Positions 23,293 to 34,060 of a stretch of DNA of 64,000 nucleotides are shown piece by piece; the stretch's first letter is position 1, and the number at the start of each line of letters is the position of its first letter. The stretch comes from Bretschneidera sinensis (taxonomy: Eukaryota; Streptophyta; Magnoliopsida; Brassicales; Akaniaceae), in NCBI GenBank assembly GCA_023935145.1, contig CM043700.1, positions 100,358,400 through 100,422,399 on the forward strand, in the 5' to 3' direction. The notes under the pieces were generated by a model, which was not told where the DNA came from, ran no database searches, and saw nothing but the letters and a program-made list of their open reading frames with translations. The translations under genes were made by a program, and so were the position numbers.

Positions 23293-23310
23293 TCCCCAGC
23301 AACGGCGCCA
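23293..23310 (-). other. ATH-4 primer-binding site (tRNA-Asp type)
   Basis: The + strand reads TCCCCAGCAACGGCGCCA, 17 of 18 to the tRNA-Asp 3' end, so the primer site is on the minus strand. It is 6 bp from the LTR edge. Confidence 0.9.
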
Positions 23311-23316
23311 AAAACT

Positions 23317-24540
23317 TGGTGTGCGATTATCTACCTAAATAAATAAGTAAATATCCGTACAGTTTTACTTGCAAGTGCACACGGTCAATGGTAGCATAGT
23401 GTGCAAGTGCTAGATCATTTCCACAGGGATTGGTGAATTTCGTTTTTAGAATTAGTTTCTTAATAAAAGAAGATCAAAATAACTATTGAATGTGAATTAA
23501 TAATAATGAGACATAGGGCTTTGATATCCACCACTAGTCATACTTTCCCAATGAGTAATATGCCAATGCTCTAGCCTTACTATGAATACCTAATGGTTGT
23601 CAACCTAAGGGCATGATATCTACTCCTTAAGCTATTGATTTCCCTAAGCAATGAGTTAGGCATGGTATCTACTCTAACTCTTTTCTGTCTTATGGAATTC
23701 AACATGGTATCTACGGAGTTGTTCCTTAAGAGAGCATAGGTACTATGGAAATCGACAACCACACAGGACCTAGGGTATGGTATCTACTCCCGGTTTCCCA
23801 TGTCGATTAACCCAAGAATCCGGTGTGGATATCTTTTGTTACTAACGTCAGACCCAAGACTCAGTCATCCAAATTGGTCTAACTAACAAGTCCATACCAC
23901 ATGCACATATTGATCAGACATATACATATGAGGAATTTAAATAAACACATGTATTAATCAAGTTAAGAATCATAATCAAGGCTATTGTAAAGATAATCAA
24001 TGAATGTATATATGGGAAAGCATAACTAGGGCTTCAATCGAGCCCTATAAAGAGTTAGTTACACATGCTGTCTATGATAAGCATTATAACATAAACTAAA
24101 CATAAAATATAAAACCTGAAGAATACTATGGAGACAAGTTGTCAATCCTCTCCAAATCCTACAACTCCGAGCTAAGCAAAAGATAAAAGTAGGGATATCA
24201 TTTGTGTGTGTTTACAGGTGTATTTATAGGGTTTGAATAACCCTAGTAGACTCAGGAAACCATAAACTTCCTAAAACGTAAAACCTCCTCTATTTCCAAA
24301 ACTAGTTCTGTCATTTTACTGTTCATGCCCGTACATATGCGCTTGATCGCACTTTTGCCAGTAGCTGCTCCAAGATTTTCAGATTTCTTCCTTTAGGTGC
24401 CAAAAATGCTTCTTTTTCTCCAAGACCCTATAAAAACATGTGAAACACAAAAATGAAGTAAAATGGACTAAATTAACATAACTTAGGACTTAACAAATGT
24501 AAATAAGGGGGCTTAAATATGAATATTTAAGCACCTATCA
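23317..24540 (-). repeat. ATH-4 5' LTR
   Basis: On the minus strand it starts TGATAGGTGCTTAAATATTC and ends ATCGCACACCA, 1224 bp. It matches the LTRs of ATH-5 and ATH-6 along its whole length. A TATA box (CCTATAAATAC) lies at about 24220-24230. The U3 part carries GCGCTTGATCGCAC-like words near 24340. Confidence 0.88.
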
Positions 24541-25460
24541 ACATCCAGTTGAGGATGTTTGAGAGAGTCACAAGGCTGCTACGGAATGTGAGGTATCTTC
24601 CAGGTTTGAGAAGAATTTTGATCTCATTGGGGCAGCTGGATTCTATGGGTTACACATGCAAGGCAGAGGGAGGAAAGATCAAGGTAACTAAGGGATCTTT
24701 TGTAGTGATCAAAGCAACAATGAAGAATGGTCTTTATGAGATGATCGAAGACACAGAAATCAAGGATTCGGCAGCAAGCTTGATGGCTGAGATGGAAAGG
24801 GCAGCCCTTTGGCACACTCGCTTGGGACGAATGAGCGAAAAAGGCCTACAAGTTCTCAGCAAGGATGGTCTACTTAATAGTGACAAAGTAGAGGAACTTG
24901 ATTTCTACGAGTGTTGCATTCTTGGGAAGCAACACCGGGTCAACTTCAACACCGAAGTGCACAAGTCTAAGGGCATTCTTGATTATATCCATATGGATCT
25001 TTGCGGGCTAGCAAGAACACCAACACAGGGAGGTAATCTTTACTTTCTGTCTTTAATTGATGATTATTCAAGAAAGGTTTGGGTTTATTTGCTTAAAAAT
25101 AAATCAGATGCTTTGAATAAATTAATGGTGTGGAAAAAGCTGGAGGAGACTCAAACGGGCAAGTTAGTTAAGGTGCTAAGAACCAATAATGGCTTTTAGA
25201 ATTTTTTAACAAGGAACTTAATCAATTTTGTAGGTTAAATGGCATTCTAAGACATATAACGGTTGTGAAAACCCCTCAGCAAAATGGAGTTGCTGAGAGG
25301 ATGAATAAGACCCTTAGGGAAAAGGTTAAGTGCATGTTAAATGAATCCGAATTACCTAAATGTTTTTGGGGGGAAGCGGTGTCTACTGCTGCATATTTGG
25401 TTAATAGATCACCCTCTAGGGTTGTGGACCTTAAGACTCCCGAGGAGATGTAGAGTGGTA
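24541..25460 (+). pseudogene. pol: COP-1 pre-integrase and integrase
   Basis: The frame resumes directly after the ATH-4 LTR with the pre-integrase module (VRYLPGLRRILISLGQLDSM, GYTCKAEGGKIKVTKGS), so there is no true start codon. The zinc-binding part reads LWHTRLGRMSEKGLQVL, with Arg where the second His normally stands, and ECCILGKQHRV. In the core, Asp in HMDLCG is present. The second Asp is Asn in LRTNNGF near 25190. Glu is present in PQQNGVAERMNKTL. A stop with frame change near 25199 and a stop near 25451 break it. The loss of the second catalytic Asp means no integrase activity. Confidence 0.87.
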
Positions 25461-27060
25461 AACCTCCTGAGTTGGACAACCTTAGAACTTTTAGGTGTGT
25501 TGCGTATACACATCCAAAGGATGATAAGCTTAGCCCAAGGTATAAAAAATGTGTGTTTCTAGGATATTGGGAAGGGGCTAAGGGGTATAGGTTGTGGTCC
25601 TTAGAGCAAAAAGGATTTAAACTTATAATAAGTAAGGATGTCATTTTTAATGAATTGTTATTTCCCTATTTGGAGAAAACTAACCCTACAGAGGCTAGTG
25701 AGCAAACCAGTTCGATATTTGTGGAGCATAGCATCAAGGAAAATTCAGTTCAGGTAGAGCAAGGAAGGCAAGAGGGTTCGGACCAGGTGGAGCCCATTGA
25801 TGAATGCCAAGCTCAAGACACTCATGAGGAGGCTGAACTAGAAGGGGATGATGCAGCAAGTCAGAATAACTATCAGCTCACAAGAGACCGGGAAAGAAGG
25901 CTGGTCAGACCACCTTTGAGATATGGTTTTACGGCTGCAGATGCAGTAGCTCCTTGGACAGAAAGAGGGATAAGTGAACAAGAGACTTACATTGATGCCA
26001 TGGGATGTAAGAATTCATCAAGGAGGAAGCCAGCTATGGAGGAAGAAATTGATTCTTTGAAGAAGAATAGCTCTTGAGAATTGGTGCACATTCCAAGAAA
26101 ACAGAGAGTTGTGGATTGTAAGTGCACTTACAAGATCAAAGAAGGGAACCCTCTAGGGGATAAAGTCTGGGACAAGGCTAGGCTTGTGACGAAGGGGTTC
26201 ACACAAAGAGACATCATAGATTTCACGAAATTTTTCTCACCTGGACCACAAGGTGGATGAAGTGGTGATTATCCTCATTTATGCTGATGATATACTGTTG
26301 GTTCGAAACAACAGGGAGAGGATAGAAAGGTAGATATCTCAACTCAGTGAGGAGTTCAAGAGGAAGGATCTTGGCCTTACACAAAAGATTCTTGGGATAA
26401 GAAGAATTCGGGAAAGGGATAGAAACGGGTTGAAAGTTTCTCGGTCTTCCTACATAGAAAATGTGTTGTACAAGTTTTCTATGGGAGATGGTAAACCAGT
26501 GAAGATTCCCCTTGCTGGTCATTTCAAGTTCTCTAGCGAACAATGTCCTGAAATGGATGAGGAGAAGAGGGAAATAGAAAAGGTCCCTTACTTTAGTGCG
26601 GTTAGATCAGTCATGTTCATAATGATAAGCACTAGACCCGACATTTCTCAGGCAATGTGTGTTCTCAGTAGATTTGTGAGTAATCCCGAAAAGGAGGCTA
26701 TGTGGTCATTTAGCTTGGGATGAAGTGGTTGCTGAGGTACATGAAGGCTCAGTTACAGCCGGTGGTAGCACTCTCAACAAACGGGGTAGAGTACATAGCG
26801 GCTACAGAAGCCATAAAGGAGGCTATGTGGTGCAAAGGGTTGTTAGACGAGTGGAAGGTCCTAAAAGAGCAGGTGGTGGTGTCTTCGGATAGCCAAAGTG
26901 CGTGGCACTTGTGTAGGAACCCAATATTCCATGAGAGGACTAAGCATATGGATGTTCGATATCATTTTATTCAGGAAAATGTTACGAAAGGATGAATTCA
27001 TGTGGAGAAAGTTACAACGAAAGAAATTCCTACAGATTTAGGTACCATAGGTCTACCTCT
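25461..27060 (+). pseudogene. pol: COP-1 reverse transcriptase and RNase H, internally deleted
   Basis: A linker (25472-26077) with RCVAYTHPKDDKLSPRYKKC leads to the RT start, ELVHIPRKQRVVDCKCTYKI and LVTKGFTQRDIIDF (about 26080-26225). The text then jumps near 26240 straight to the catalytic block LIYADDILLV (about 26280). Roughly the middle third of RT is therefore deleted. It continues LGIRRIRERDRNGL and SAVRSVMFIMISTRPDISQA. A second gap near 26715 removes the start of RNase H. The remainder keeps STNGVEYIAATEAIKEAMWC, VVSSDSQSAWHLCRNPIFHE and VRYHFI. These deletions rule out autonomous transposition. Confidence 0.87.
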
Positions 27061-27187
27061 AAGTAAGTTCAATCATTGCCTTGGACTTTTTAGGATTGGA
27101 GTCGGTTGATATGGTGACTCAAGTTGAGTTTGGATACTGAGTTCTCTGCACAATTTCGGGTTTAATTTCTTAGTCAAAGGTAGAGAT
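27061..27187 (+). other. COP-1 3' UTR with purine tract
   Basis: A short non-coding stretch between RNase H and the right LTR. It ends CAAAGGTAGAGAT, a degenerate polypurine tract that would prime plus-strand synthesis, directly before the LTR TGTTGG. Confidence 0.6.
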
Positions 27188-28119
27188 TGTTGGTAGTTGT
27201 CTAAGGATTAAACGGGAGTTGAAATTCATCATCAGGTCAAGCTGTGCACCGCGGCCCAACTGGTGTGCGTCGCGGCCACCAGCAAAGGAGAAGACCTGGA
27301 GGAGGTGTGCGCACCTTACCCTATAGCAAGTCTAGGATGTGTGCCCTCCAAGCCGTTCCATGACTCAGCTTCCCCAAGGTGCGACGCCCAGAAAGGACGA
27401 AGCACCAAGCCTCAGCACGCCTTGTTCCAAGCCTCAGCACAAGGCACACCTAATGCTTATGTTTCAGCCTTTCAAATGGTGCATGAGGCATGATCAAAAT
27501 GCATAAGATCACTTAGGATTGATGAGAGGCTATGATTGATTGGTCCTCAAGATCTAAGGGTGGAGATTGACCTTCAAGAGAGGTTCAAGAAGTTGGTGCA
27601 CTGTATAAAGGGTCACCTAGCTTTAATCTAAACACAATGTGCGTGACATAACATGTGATGACATGTGAGTGTGTGTGAAATAGAACACATGGGTGTGTGA
27701 GAGTGGAAAGACACTAAACACAAGAGAGATCTCATTGTAGAGAGGCTGGATGTTTAGAGAGAGAGAGTAGTATAGATTGGGGATTCAAGGGACTTATAAG
27801 TGGAATTTTCTTGGGGAAAATTTCAGGGTAACTCAAGACCTTATCACTTTCTTTTCTATTCTTTTATTCTTCAAGAACGGTGTTAAGGTCAAGATTAGAT
27901 CGTGTTCTTGAAGAGAAGTTGCTGTAATTGTAAGAACTTATTGATTAGTACAGAGGGCTCGGAGGAGCTCACGGGGACGTAGGCACATTGCCGAACCTCG
28001 ATAACAAATTGCTTGTGTTCTTTCTTGCTTCGTTTGCTTTTTCTTTTCTTTACAAGTCATTCTAGAATTGGATGTTTGGAAGATCATCACCTGAGCATCT
28101 TGAGGGTGGTTTCCCAACA
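27188..28119 (+). repeat. COP-1 right (3') LTR
   Basis: It starts TGTTGGTAGTTGTCTAAGG and ends TTTCCCAACA, 932 bp. It shares block order with the left LTR, but the U3 half is strongly diverged and has different GC-rich words. It includes TGCGTCGCGGCCACCAG at 27266-27282, identical to a 17-nt stretch of the ATH-1 LTR. Right of it begins ATH-5 integrase. Confidence 0.87.
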
Positions 28120-29348
28120 TTCACCATGAATGTTTGATTGCTGTTGGACCCATGAACCTCTAGAGCACTATGAACAAAGACCTTGGTGACTATATATGGA
28201 CCAGACCATCGGGAATTGTAGATTAACACCTTTTGTCCCACATGAAACTCTTTCCTAACTACCTGTTTATCGTGATAGGCTTTGGCTCTTTCCTCGTAGA
28301 GTTTGGCGTTCTCATATGCATCATTCCTTAATTCTTCCAGCTCATTTAAGTGCAGCTTTCTCTTATCACCTGCTTGTTTCATGTCAAACTTCAACTGCTT
28401 GATGGCCCAATACACTCGATGCTCTAACTGCACCGGTAAATGACATGCTTTCCTAAAGACTAATCGATATGGAGAAATCCCAATTGGCGTCTTGTAAGCT
28501 GTCCAATATTCCCATAGGGCATCATTCAGGCGCAAAGACCAATCCTTCCTACTAGGATTCACGGTCCTCTCCAAGATGCCTTTGATCTCTCGGTTACTTA
28601 TCTCCACTTGGCCACTAGTTTGAGGATGATATGGAGTGCTGACTTTATGGGTGATCCCATACTTCTTAATCAGGGCAGCAAAAGATTGATTATGGAAGTG
28701 GCTTTCTCCATCACTGATGATTGCTCTTGGAGTCCCAAACCTAGTAAAAATGTTATCCTGTAAAAACTTTACAACCACTTTGTGATCATTAGTCTTTGAG
28801 GGGACAACCTTAACCCATTTGGACACATAATCCACACCCACAAGAATATATAGATAACTAAATGAGTTAGGAAATGGACCCATGAAATCAATACCCTATA
28901 CATCAAAAAGCTGTACTACATGAATATTTTGCAATGGCATCTGATTTCGGGATGAGATGTTACCTGTCCTCTGGCATCTATCGCAGGAGCTGCAAAATGA
29001 AAAGGCATCTATAAAAAAATTAGGCCAATAAAAATCTGATTGTAATACTTTAAGAGCTGTTCTCTTGGCCCCAAAGTGTCCTCCACAAGCAAACTGATGG
29101 CAATGTTGCAATAAGCTCAAATGCTCCTCCTCTGAGACACACCTTCTAATGATTTGATCAAGGCAGAATTTGAATAGGTAGGGGTCATCCCAATGGTAAT
29201 GTCGAGATATAGATATCAACTGCTTCCTTTCTTGACTAGACATACCTGGAGGAAAAACCTTAACAATTATATAATTCACAATATCGACATGCCATGGTAG
29301 TGTTACCTCTAATGCAAACAATTGTTCATCAGGGAAATTCTCAATCAA
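28120..29348 (-). pseudogene. pol: ATH-5 integrase
   Basis: From 29348 downward: LPWHVDIVNYIIVKVFPPGM, HWDDPYLFKFCLDQIIRRC, the zinc module FACGGHFGAKRTALKVL with SSCDRCQRTG, and then a TAG at 28896-28898 just before the catalytic Asp (GIDFMGPFP). The core continues with [12 protein letters not shown] (second Asp) and [12 protein letters not shown] (Glu), so DDE is complete. The C-terminal part [20 protein letters not shown] runs to NQTFMVN, where COP-1 cuts it. The same TAG stands at the same codon in ATH-6, while ATH-1 has Trp. Confidence 0.88.
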
Positions 29349-31045
29349 AGGTAGCTCATTTTTGTCGTCCTCATGAGGTAGCCTTGATAGATGATCTATG
29401 ACTACATTCTCACTGCCCTTTTTATCTCTAACTCCAAGTCAAACTCTTGCAATAAGAGTACCCATCTGATTAACCTAGGTTTTGAATCTTTCTTAGCAAA
29501 CAAATATCTCAAAGCAGTATGATCAATAAATACAATAACCTTAGAGCCAATCAGGTATGATCTAAACTTCTAAAACAAAAAATAACCGCTAACAATTCTT
29601 TCTCAGCAGTAAAATAATTTAGTTGAGTATCATTTAAAGTTTTAGAAGCATAATAGATAGCATGAGGTACCTTATTGACTCTTTGGCCCAAGATAGCTCC
29701 CAAGGCGAAGTCAATGGCATCACACATCAGCTCAAATGGAAGACTCTAATCAAGTGCCATCATTATTGGTGTGGAGGTGAGCAAGTTCTTCAATGTGTTG
29801 AATGCTTCCATACAGTCATCAGTCCATTCAAACTTGGTATCTTTGGCTAACAGTGCACAGAGAGGTCTAGAGGTCTTAGAAAAGTTCTTGATAAATCGTC
29901 TGTAGAATCCAGCATGTCCAAGGAAACTTCTGACACCCTTGACTATTAGAGGAGGAGGAACTTTTGAAATAATGTCGATCTTGGCCTTGTCCACCTCAAT
30001 ACCCTTGTTGGAAATGGAATAACCTAACACAATGCCTTGTTGGAAATGGAATAACCTAACACAATGCCTTGTTGAACCATAAAGTGACATTTTTCCCAGT
30101 TTAACAGTAAGTTGCATTCTTCACATCTCTTGAGGACACTCTTCAGATGATTTAGGCATTCATCAAAATTATAACCTAAAACACTAAAGTCATCCATAAA
30201 TACCTCAACGAATTTTTCAACCATGTCGGAAAAAATGCTCATCATACTTTTTTGAAAGGTGGCTGGTGCATTGCATAATCCGAATAGCATCCTTTTGTAA
30301 GCAAATGTGCCAAAAGGACATGTGAAGGTGGTCTTCTCTTAGTCTTCTGGTGCTATTACAATCTGATTGTAACCACTATACCCATCCAAGAAGCAATAAT
30401 AACTATGTCCAGCTAATCTCTCCAACATTTGATCAATGAAGGGCAAGGGAAAATGATATTTTCTTGTCACTTTGTTCAACCTTCTGTAATCAATACATAC
30501 CCTCCAACCAGTGGTTATTCTTGTAGGTATTAGCTCCTCATCTTCATTTTTCACCACTGTGATCCCACTATTCTTTGGAACAACTTGAACTGGACTTACC
30601 CACTTACTGTCTGAGATGGGGTAGATAATGCCAACATCCAACAGTTTTAATACCTCTGCCTTGACTACCTCCTTCATATATGGGTTGAGTCTTCTTTGAG
30701 CATCCCGAGTGGGTTTTGCTTCGTCCTCAAGGTAGATATGATGTATGCACATGGCTAGACTTATCCCCTTGATGTCAGCAGTGGTCAATCCGATAGCAGT
30801 TTTGTGCTCTATAAGAACTCTCAACAATTTCTATTCTTCCCCAACACTTAGATTGGAGCAACTATCACAGGTAATGTCTTATTCTCTCCCAGATAAGCAT
30901 AGGTTAAATGTTTTGGCAACTACTTTAATTCCAAGTTTGGTGCCTGGAAAATGGAAGGGAGAATAGTAGTATTAGTAGGCACAAGAGGTTAAAATGGAGG
31001 GGTATACATACTTGAATGTTTTAGAGAGGCCTCAAGGAGGTGCAC
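29349..31045 (-). pseudogene. pol: ATH-5 reverse transcriptase and RNase H
   Basis: From 31045 downward: a linker with HLLEAS, then DIKGISLAMCIHHIYLEDEA, NPYMKEVVKAEVLKLLDVG, WRVCIDYRRLNKVTRKYHFP and FLDGYSGYNQIVIAPED (first catalytic Asp intact). A stop follows near 30340, then FGLCNAPATFQKSMM and VFMDDFSVLG (second pair intact). A 32-bp tandem duplication at 30003-30066 shifts the frame right after KCHFMVQQGIVLGYSISNK. Reading resumes with DKAKIDIISKVPPPLIVKG and SFLGHAGFYRRFIKNFSKTS. RNase H at 29350-29750 is more damaged, with DHLSRLPHED at its end. Confidence 0.86.
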
Positions 31046-32285
31046 TGAATAGTCATATTTAAGCCCCTTAATTTACATTTGTTAAGCTCTTTGTTTATCT
31101 ATTTTAGTAGATTCTACTTTATTTTTGTGTTTTCTGTGTTTTTTGTAGGGCTTTGATGAAAAGATGACATTTTGGAGCTCTAAGGAATAAAAAGTGAAGG
31201 TCTGCAAACCAGCAAGGTGTGCTCGAGAGCAACTCTCTTGTGATCAAGAGCACAGGCACTTGAGCACATGCTTAGAAGGCTTCGGTGCACATATGTGCTC
31301 GAGCGTAGACCCATATGATCGATTGCACATGCACTAGAGGCGGCAAAGCAAGATTTGGAAAGAAGTCTTCGAACCTTAAATTGGAAATTAGGGTTTCGAG
31401 GCACCCTTAGAGCTCTATATAAAGACTTGTAAAACATAGAAAACATACCTGGGGATTGAAGCTTGAAGTTGTAAGATTTGGAGAGGAATTGACGACTCAT
31501 CTTCTCAGTATTCTTTGGGTTTTATTTTTCTGTTCTAGTTTAGTTATGGTTATGATGTTTAGTTTACTTAGCATGTGTAACTAACTTCCTAATAGGGCTC
31601 GACTAAAGCCCTAATTATGCTTTCCTATATATATAATCATTGATTGCTTTTGCAAATAGCCATGTTATAATGCTTTAATTGATTAATGCCTTTTTTTTTA
31701 TTTAAATTCCTCATATGTGTGTGTCTGATCAACGTATGCGTGTGGTATGGATTAGTTAGTTAGATCAATTTGGATGACCGAGTCCTAGGTTTGACAATAG
31801 TAACAAAAGAAATCCACGTCGGATTCTTGGGTTAATCAACATAGGAAACCGGGAGCGGACCAAGCCCTAGGTCTCATGTGGTTGTTGATTTCCACAGACC
31901 TTATGCTCATGCTGAATCCCTTAAGAGAGAAAAGAGTTAGAGTATACACCATGCCTAACTCATTGCTTAGGGAGATCAATAGCCTAAGGAGTGGACTATG
32001 CCTTTAGGTTGACAACCATTAGGTATTCATGATAAGGCTATAGCATTGGCACTTTACTAATTAGGAAAGTATGATTAGTGGTGGATATCAAAGCTCTATG
32101 TTCGTATTATTATTAATTCACACTCAACATTTATTTCTATCTTTTTATATTGAGAAACTAATTCTAAATCGAAATTCACAAATCCCTATGGAGATGATTT
32201 CACTATGCTACTATTGACCTTGTGCACTTGCAAGTAAAACTGTACGAGTATTTTCTTATTTATTTAGGTAGATAAACGAACAACA
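31046..32285 (+). repeat. ATH-6 5' LTR
   Basis: It starts TGAATAGTCATATTTAAGCC and ends AAACGAACAACA, 1240 bp. Compared with the 3' LTR, 11 nt just inside the left end are missing. The TATA box CTATATAAAG is at 31415-31424. Upstream of it (31210-31335) lie GATCAAGAGCACAGG- and GTGCTCGAGCG-type words. The right half matches the ATH-4 and ATH-5 LTRs. Confidence 0.9.
31413..31424 (+). promoter_or_regulatory. TATA box of ATH-6 5' LTR
   Basis: CTCTATATAAAG lies at the expected U3/R position. The 3' LTR lacks this segment, having lost about 26 nt, so only the 5' LTR could drive TATA-dependent transcription. Confidence 0.65.
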
Positions 32286-32291
32286 AGTTTT

Positions 32292-32309
32292 TGGCACCGT
32301 TGCTAGGGA
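32292..32309 (+). other. ATH-6 primer-binding site (tRNA-Asp type)
   Basis: TGGCACCGTTGCTAGGGA matches 15 of 18 positions of the tRNA-Asp complement and starts 7 bp after the LTR end. Confidence 0.85.
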
Positions 32310-32607
32310 TTGCACTAAATTTCTTTCTAAAATTATATTCGTTTAGTTAGTAATTTTTATTTTATTATTTATTTTGTTTTATTTAATCAAAAATCTCTAA
32401 ATTTTTAGTTTCTATTTTTACCTTTATTTTTGTTGCATCAAAAACCTAATCTAATTCCTTTTTGTTTTCTGTTTCAGGCACTCCAGCAGAACTCTTTGTA
32501 CCACTTGCGATTGAGCGCACCCCTCTGTGCGATCGAGTGCACTTGAGGCAGAAAGCCACCCGAGTAGTAGTGTTGAACTGCTGCACTGAAGCAATTGTTA
32601 CTGATTC
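32310..32607 (+). other. ATH-6 leader with GC-rich motif pair
   Basis: The leader between primer site and gag is T-rich. At 32504-32548 it carries TTGCGATTGAGCGCAC and GTGCGATCGAGTGCAC, the same word family as in the LTR and after pol. The leaders of ATH-4 (about 23070-23110) and ATH-5 (about 44140-44185) carry related words at the same place. Confidence 0.6.
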
Positions 32608-34060
32608 ATGCACGGGCTAAGATCTAGACATCCAGCATTCTTTCCCCTTGATACTAAGCCTGAGTGGACCATCCGAAAAAGGCTTAGAGACAACTCTGAA
32701 AGGTTAGAAAACAAAATTGAGGAGGAAGCACCAATGGCGGAACAGATCGAAAATCAACAACCACCTGAGCAAAGACCAATGAAGTAATCCTTCATCCCAT
32801 GAAACCTCGACCAGCCATCTTGCATTGCTTATCAACCCGAGGCGGAAGGCAACTACTACACATCTCCATAGATACTTAGTGCATTAGCTCACTTTAGGGG
32901 TACACCTAGTGAGGGTCCACACTTACACCTACGAGAGTTCTTTGATCTCTGCAAGTTCCAGCACATCTGAGGCTTAGACCAAGAAGGAATCAGGTTAATT
33001 CTTTTCCCTTGTTCCTTAAAAGATAATGCTAAACTGTGGTACAATTCATTGCCTGCAGTTTCTATCCACACTTGGGAGGAGTTGGCCAGCAAATTCCTAA
33101 GGAAGTTTTTCCCAGCCCAAAAGACGAGGCAAATGAAGAAAGAGATTCAGTCTTTCCAACAAAAGGATAGAGACCTATTCTTTGAGGCATGGGGACATTT
33201 CAACGTGCTGCTACTCAAATGTCCACATCACAATCTACCTCAGGATGAACTGGTACAAGCTTTCTATGAGGGTTTAAGTGATACTAATAAAAGTATTGTG
33301 GATTTAGGTTGTGGAGGAGTGCTGATGGAGAAAAGCAGCGAAGAAGCCATGGAGCTCTTCGAGACCTTAAGTGAACATACCTAGTAGTTCTCCTCTCGAG
33401 GTAGACATAGAACCAAGAGCAAAGGTATGTATGAGGTGAACCTAAATGGAGGATCTTATACCCAAATAGTTGTTGTGGAGAGGAAAATAGATCTGTTAGT
33501 TAAGGCCATGGCTGCTCAGAATGCATCACCTAATCCACCAGCTACACCACTCCAGGTATGTGCGATATGTTCCCAATTTGATCATGATACTAAGATATGT
33601 CCCTTGTATTCATCTGCAGACCCTGAACAAGCAAACTTTGTAGGACCAAACAACTATCCGCCAAAGAACAATCCGTATGCAAACACCTATAACCCTGGAT
33701 GGCGGAATCACCCAAACTTTTCTTGGAGTAACAATCAGAACAGTCAAGGATAGCAAAGGAACTCCCAACCAACAGCCCACTCAGTTCCTGAAACAAATAA
33801 AAATGACCTCGAGAGTCTTGTGAGGCAACTAGCAACTCAGCAACAACAGTTGGTATCCCAATACTAATAGCTGATGAATTCGTAAGAACAATTCATGGCA
33901 GAAACAAGATAATTTCGGACTGAGATGAGATAAACCACTGTAAAACATGAACAAGCCATTCAAGGGCTAGAGGTACAAATGGGGCAATTGGCCAAGGAAC
34001 TAAGTAGCAAAAAGTAAGGAGAACTTCCAGCCCAATCACTATCTAATCCAAGAGGACATC
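32608..34060 (+). pseudogene. gag: ATH-6 gag
   Basis: The ATG at 32608 gives MHGLRSRHPAFFPLDTKPEW. The core includes HLREFFDLCKF, KDNAKLWYNSLPAVSIHTWE, FLRKFFPAQKTRQMKKEIQS and GLSDTNKSIVDLGCGG. The zinc knuckle CAICSQFDHDTKIC (C-x2-C-x4-H-x4-C) lies near 33560-33600, followed by the repeat-like NNYPPKNNPYANTYNPGW. In-frame stops interrupt it near 32786, 32806, 32869, 32970, 33381, 33751 and several times in 33860-34020. The frame never shifts within gag. Several stops stand where ATH-4 or ATH-5 have Gln, which fits C-to-T decay. Confidence 0.88.

Larger units (their letters stand above)
22580..24540 (-). mobile_element. ATH-4: 5' end of a GATCGAGCGCAC-family Athila-like element
   Basis: It consists of LTR, primer site, leader and the first 140 codons of gag, all on the minus strand. 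The left end is cut at 22580 by ATH-3. The right edge abuts the pre-integrase region of COP-1 pol at 24541, with candidate pentamer ACATC. LTR and gag are close to those of ATH-5 and ATH-6. Confidence 0.87.
11733..28119 (+). mobile_element. COP-1: Ty1/copia element with a large compound insertion
   Basis: Left LTR, tRNA-Met-type primer site and gag start lie at 11733-12990. Integrase, RT and RNase H remnants and the right LTR lie at 24541-28119. The interval 12991-24540 is made of three gypsy pieces. The rest of gag and the protease are absent altogether. The two LTRs differ far more than expected for one insertion, and the flanking pentamers differ (GGATT left, TTCAC right). This suggests a product of recombination between two copies. 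Confidence 0.85.
28120..31045 (-). mobile_element. ATH-5, distal segment (RT to integrase)
   Basis: This is the downstream part of the element whose 5' half lies at 41686-45566. The protein reading at the right edge of this segment (HLLEAS from 31040 downward) continues exactly where the other segment stops (DVTDDIIKAMH). ATH-6 itself shows both parts joined in that order. The 3' end is lost against the COP-1 LTR at 28119. Confidence 0.88.
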
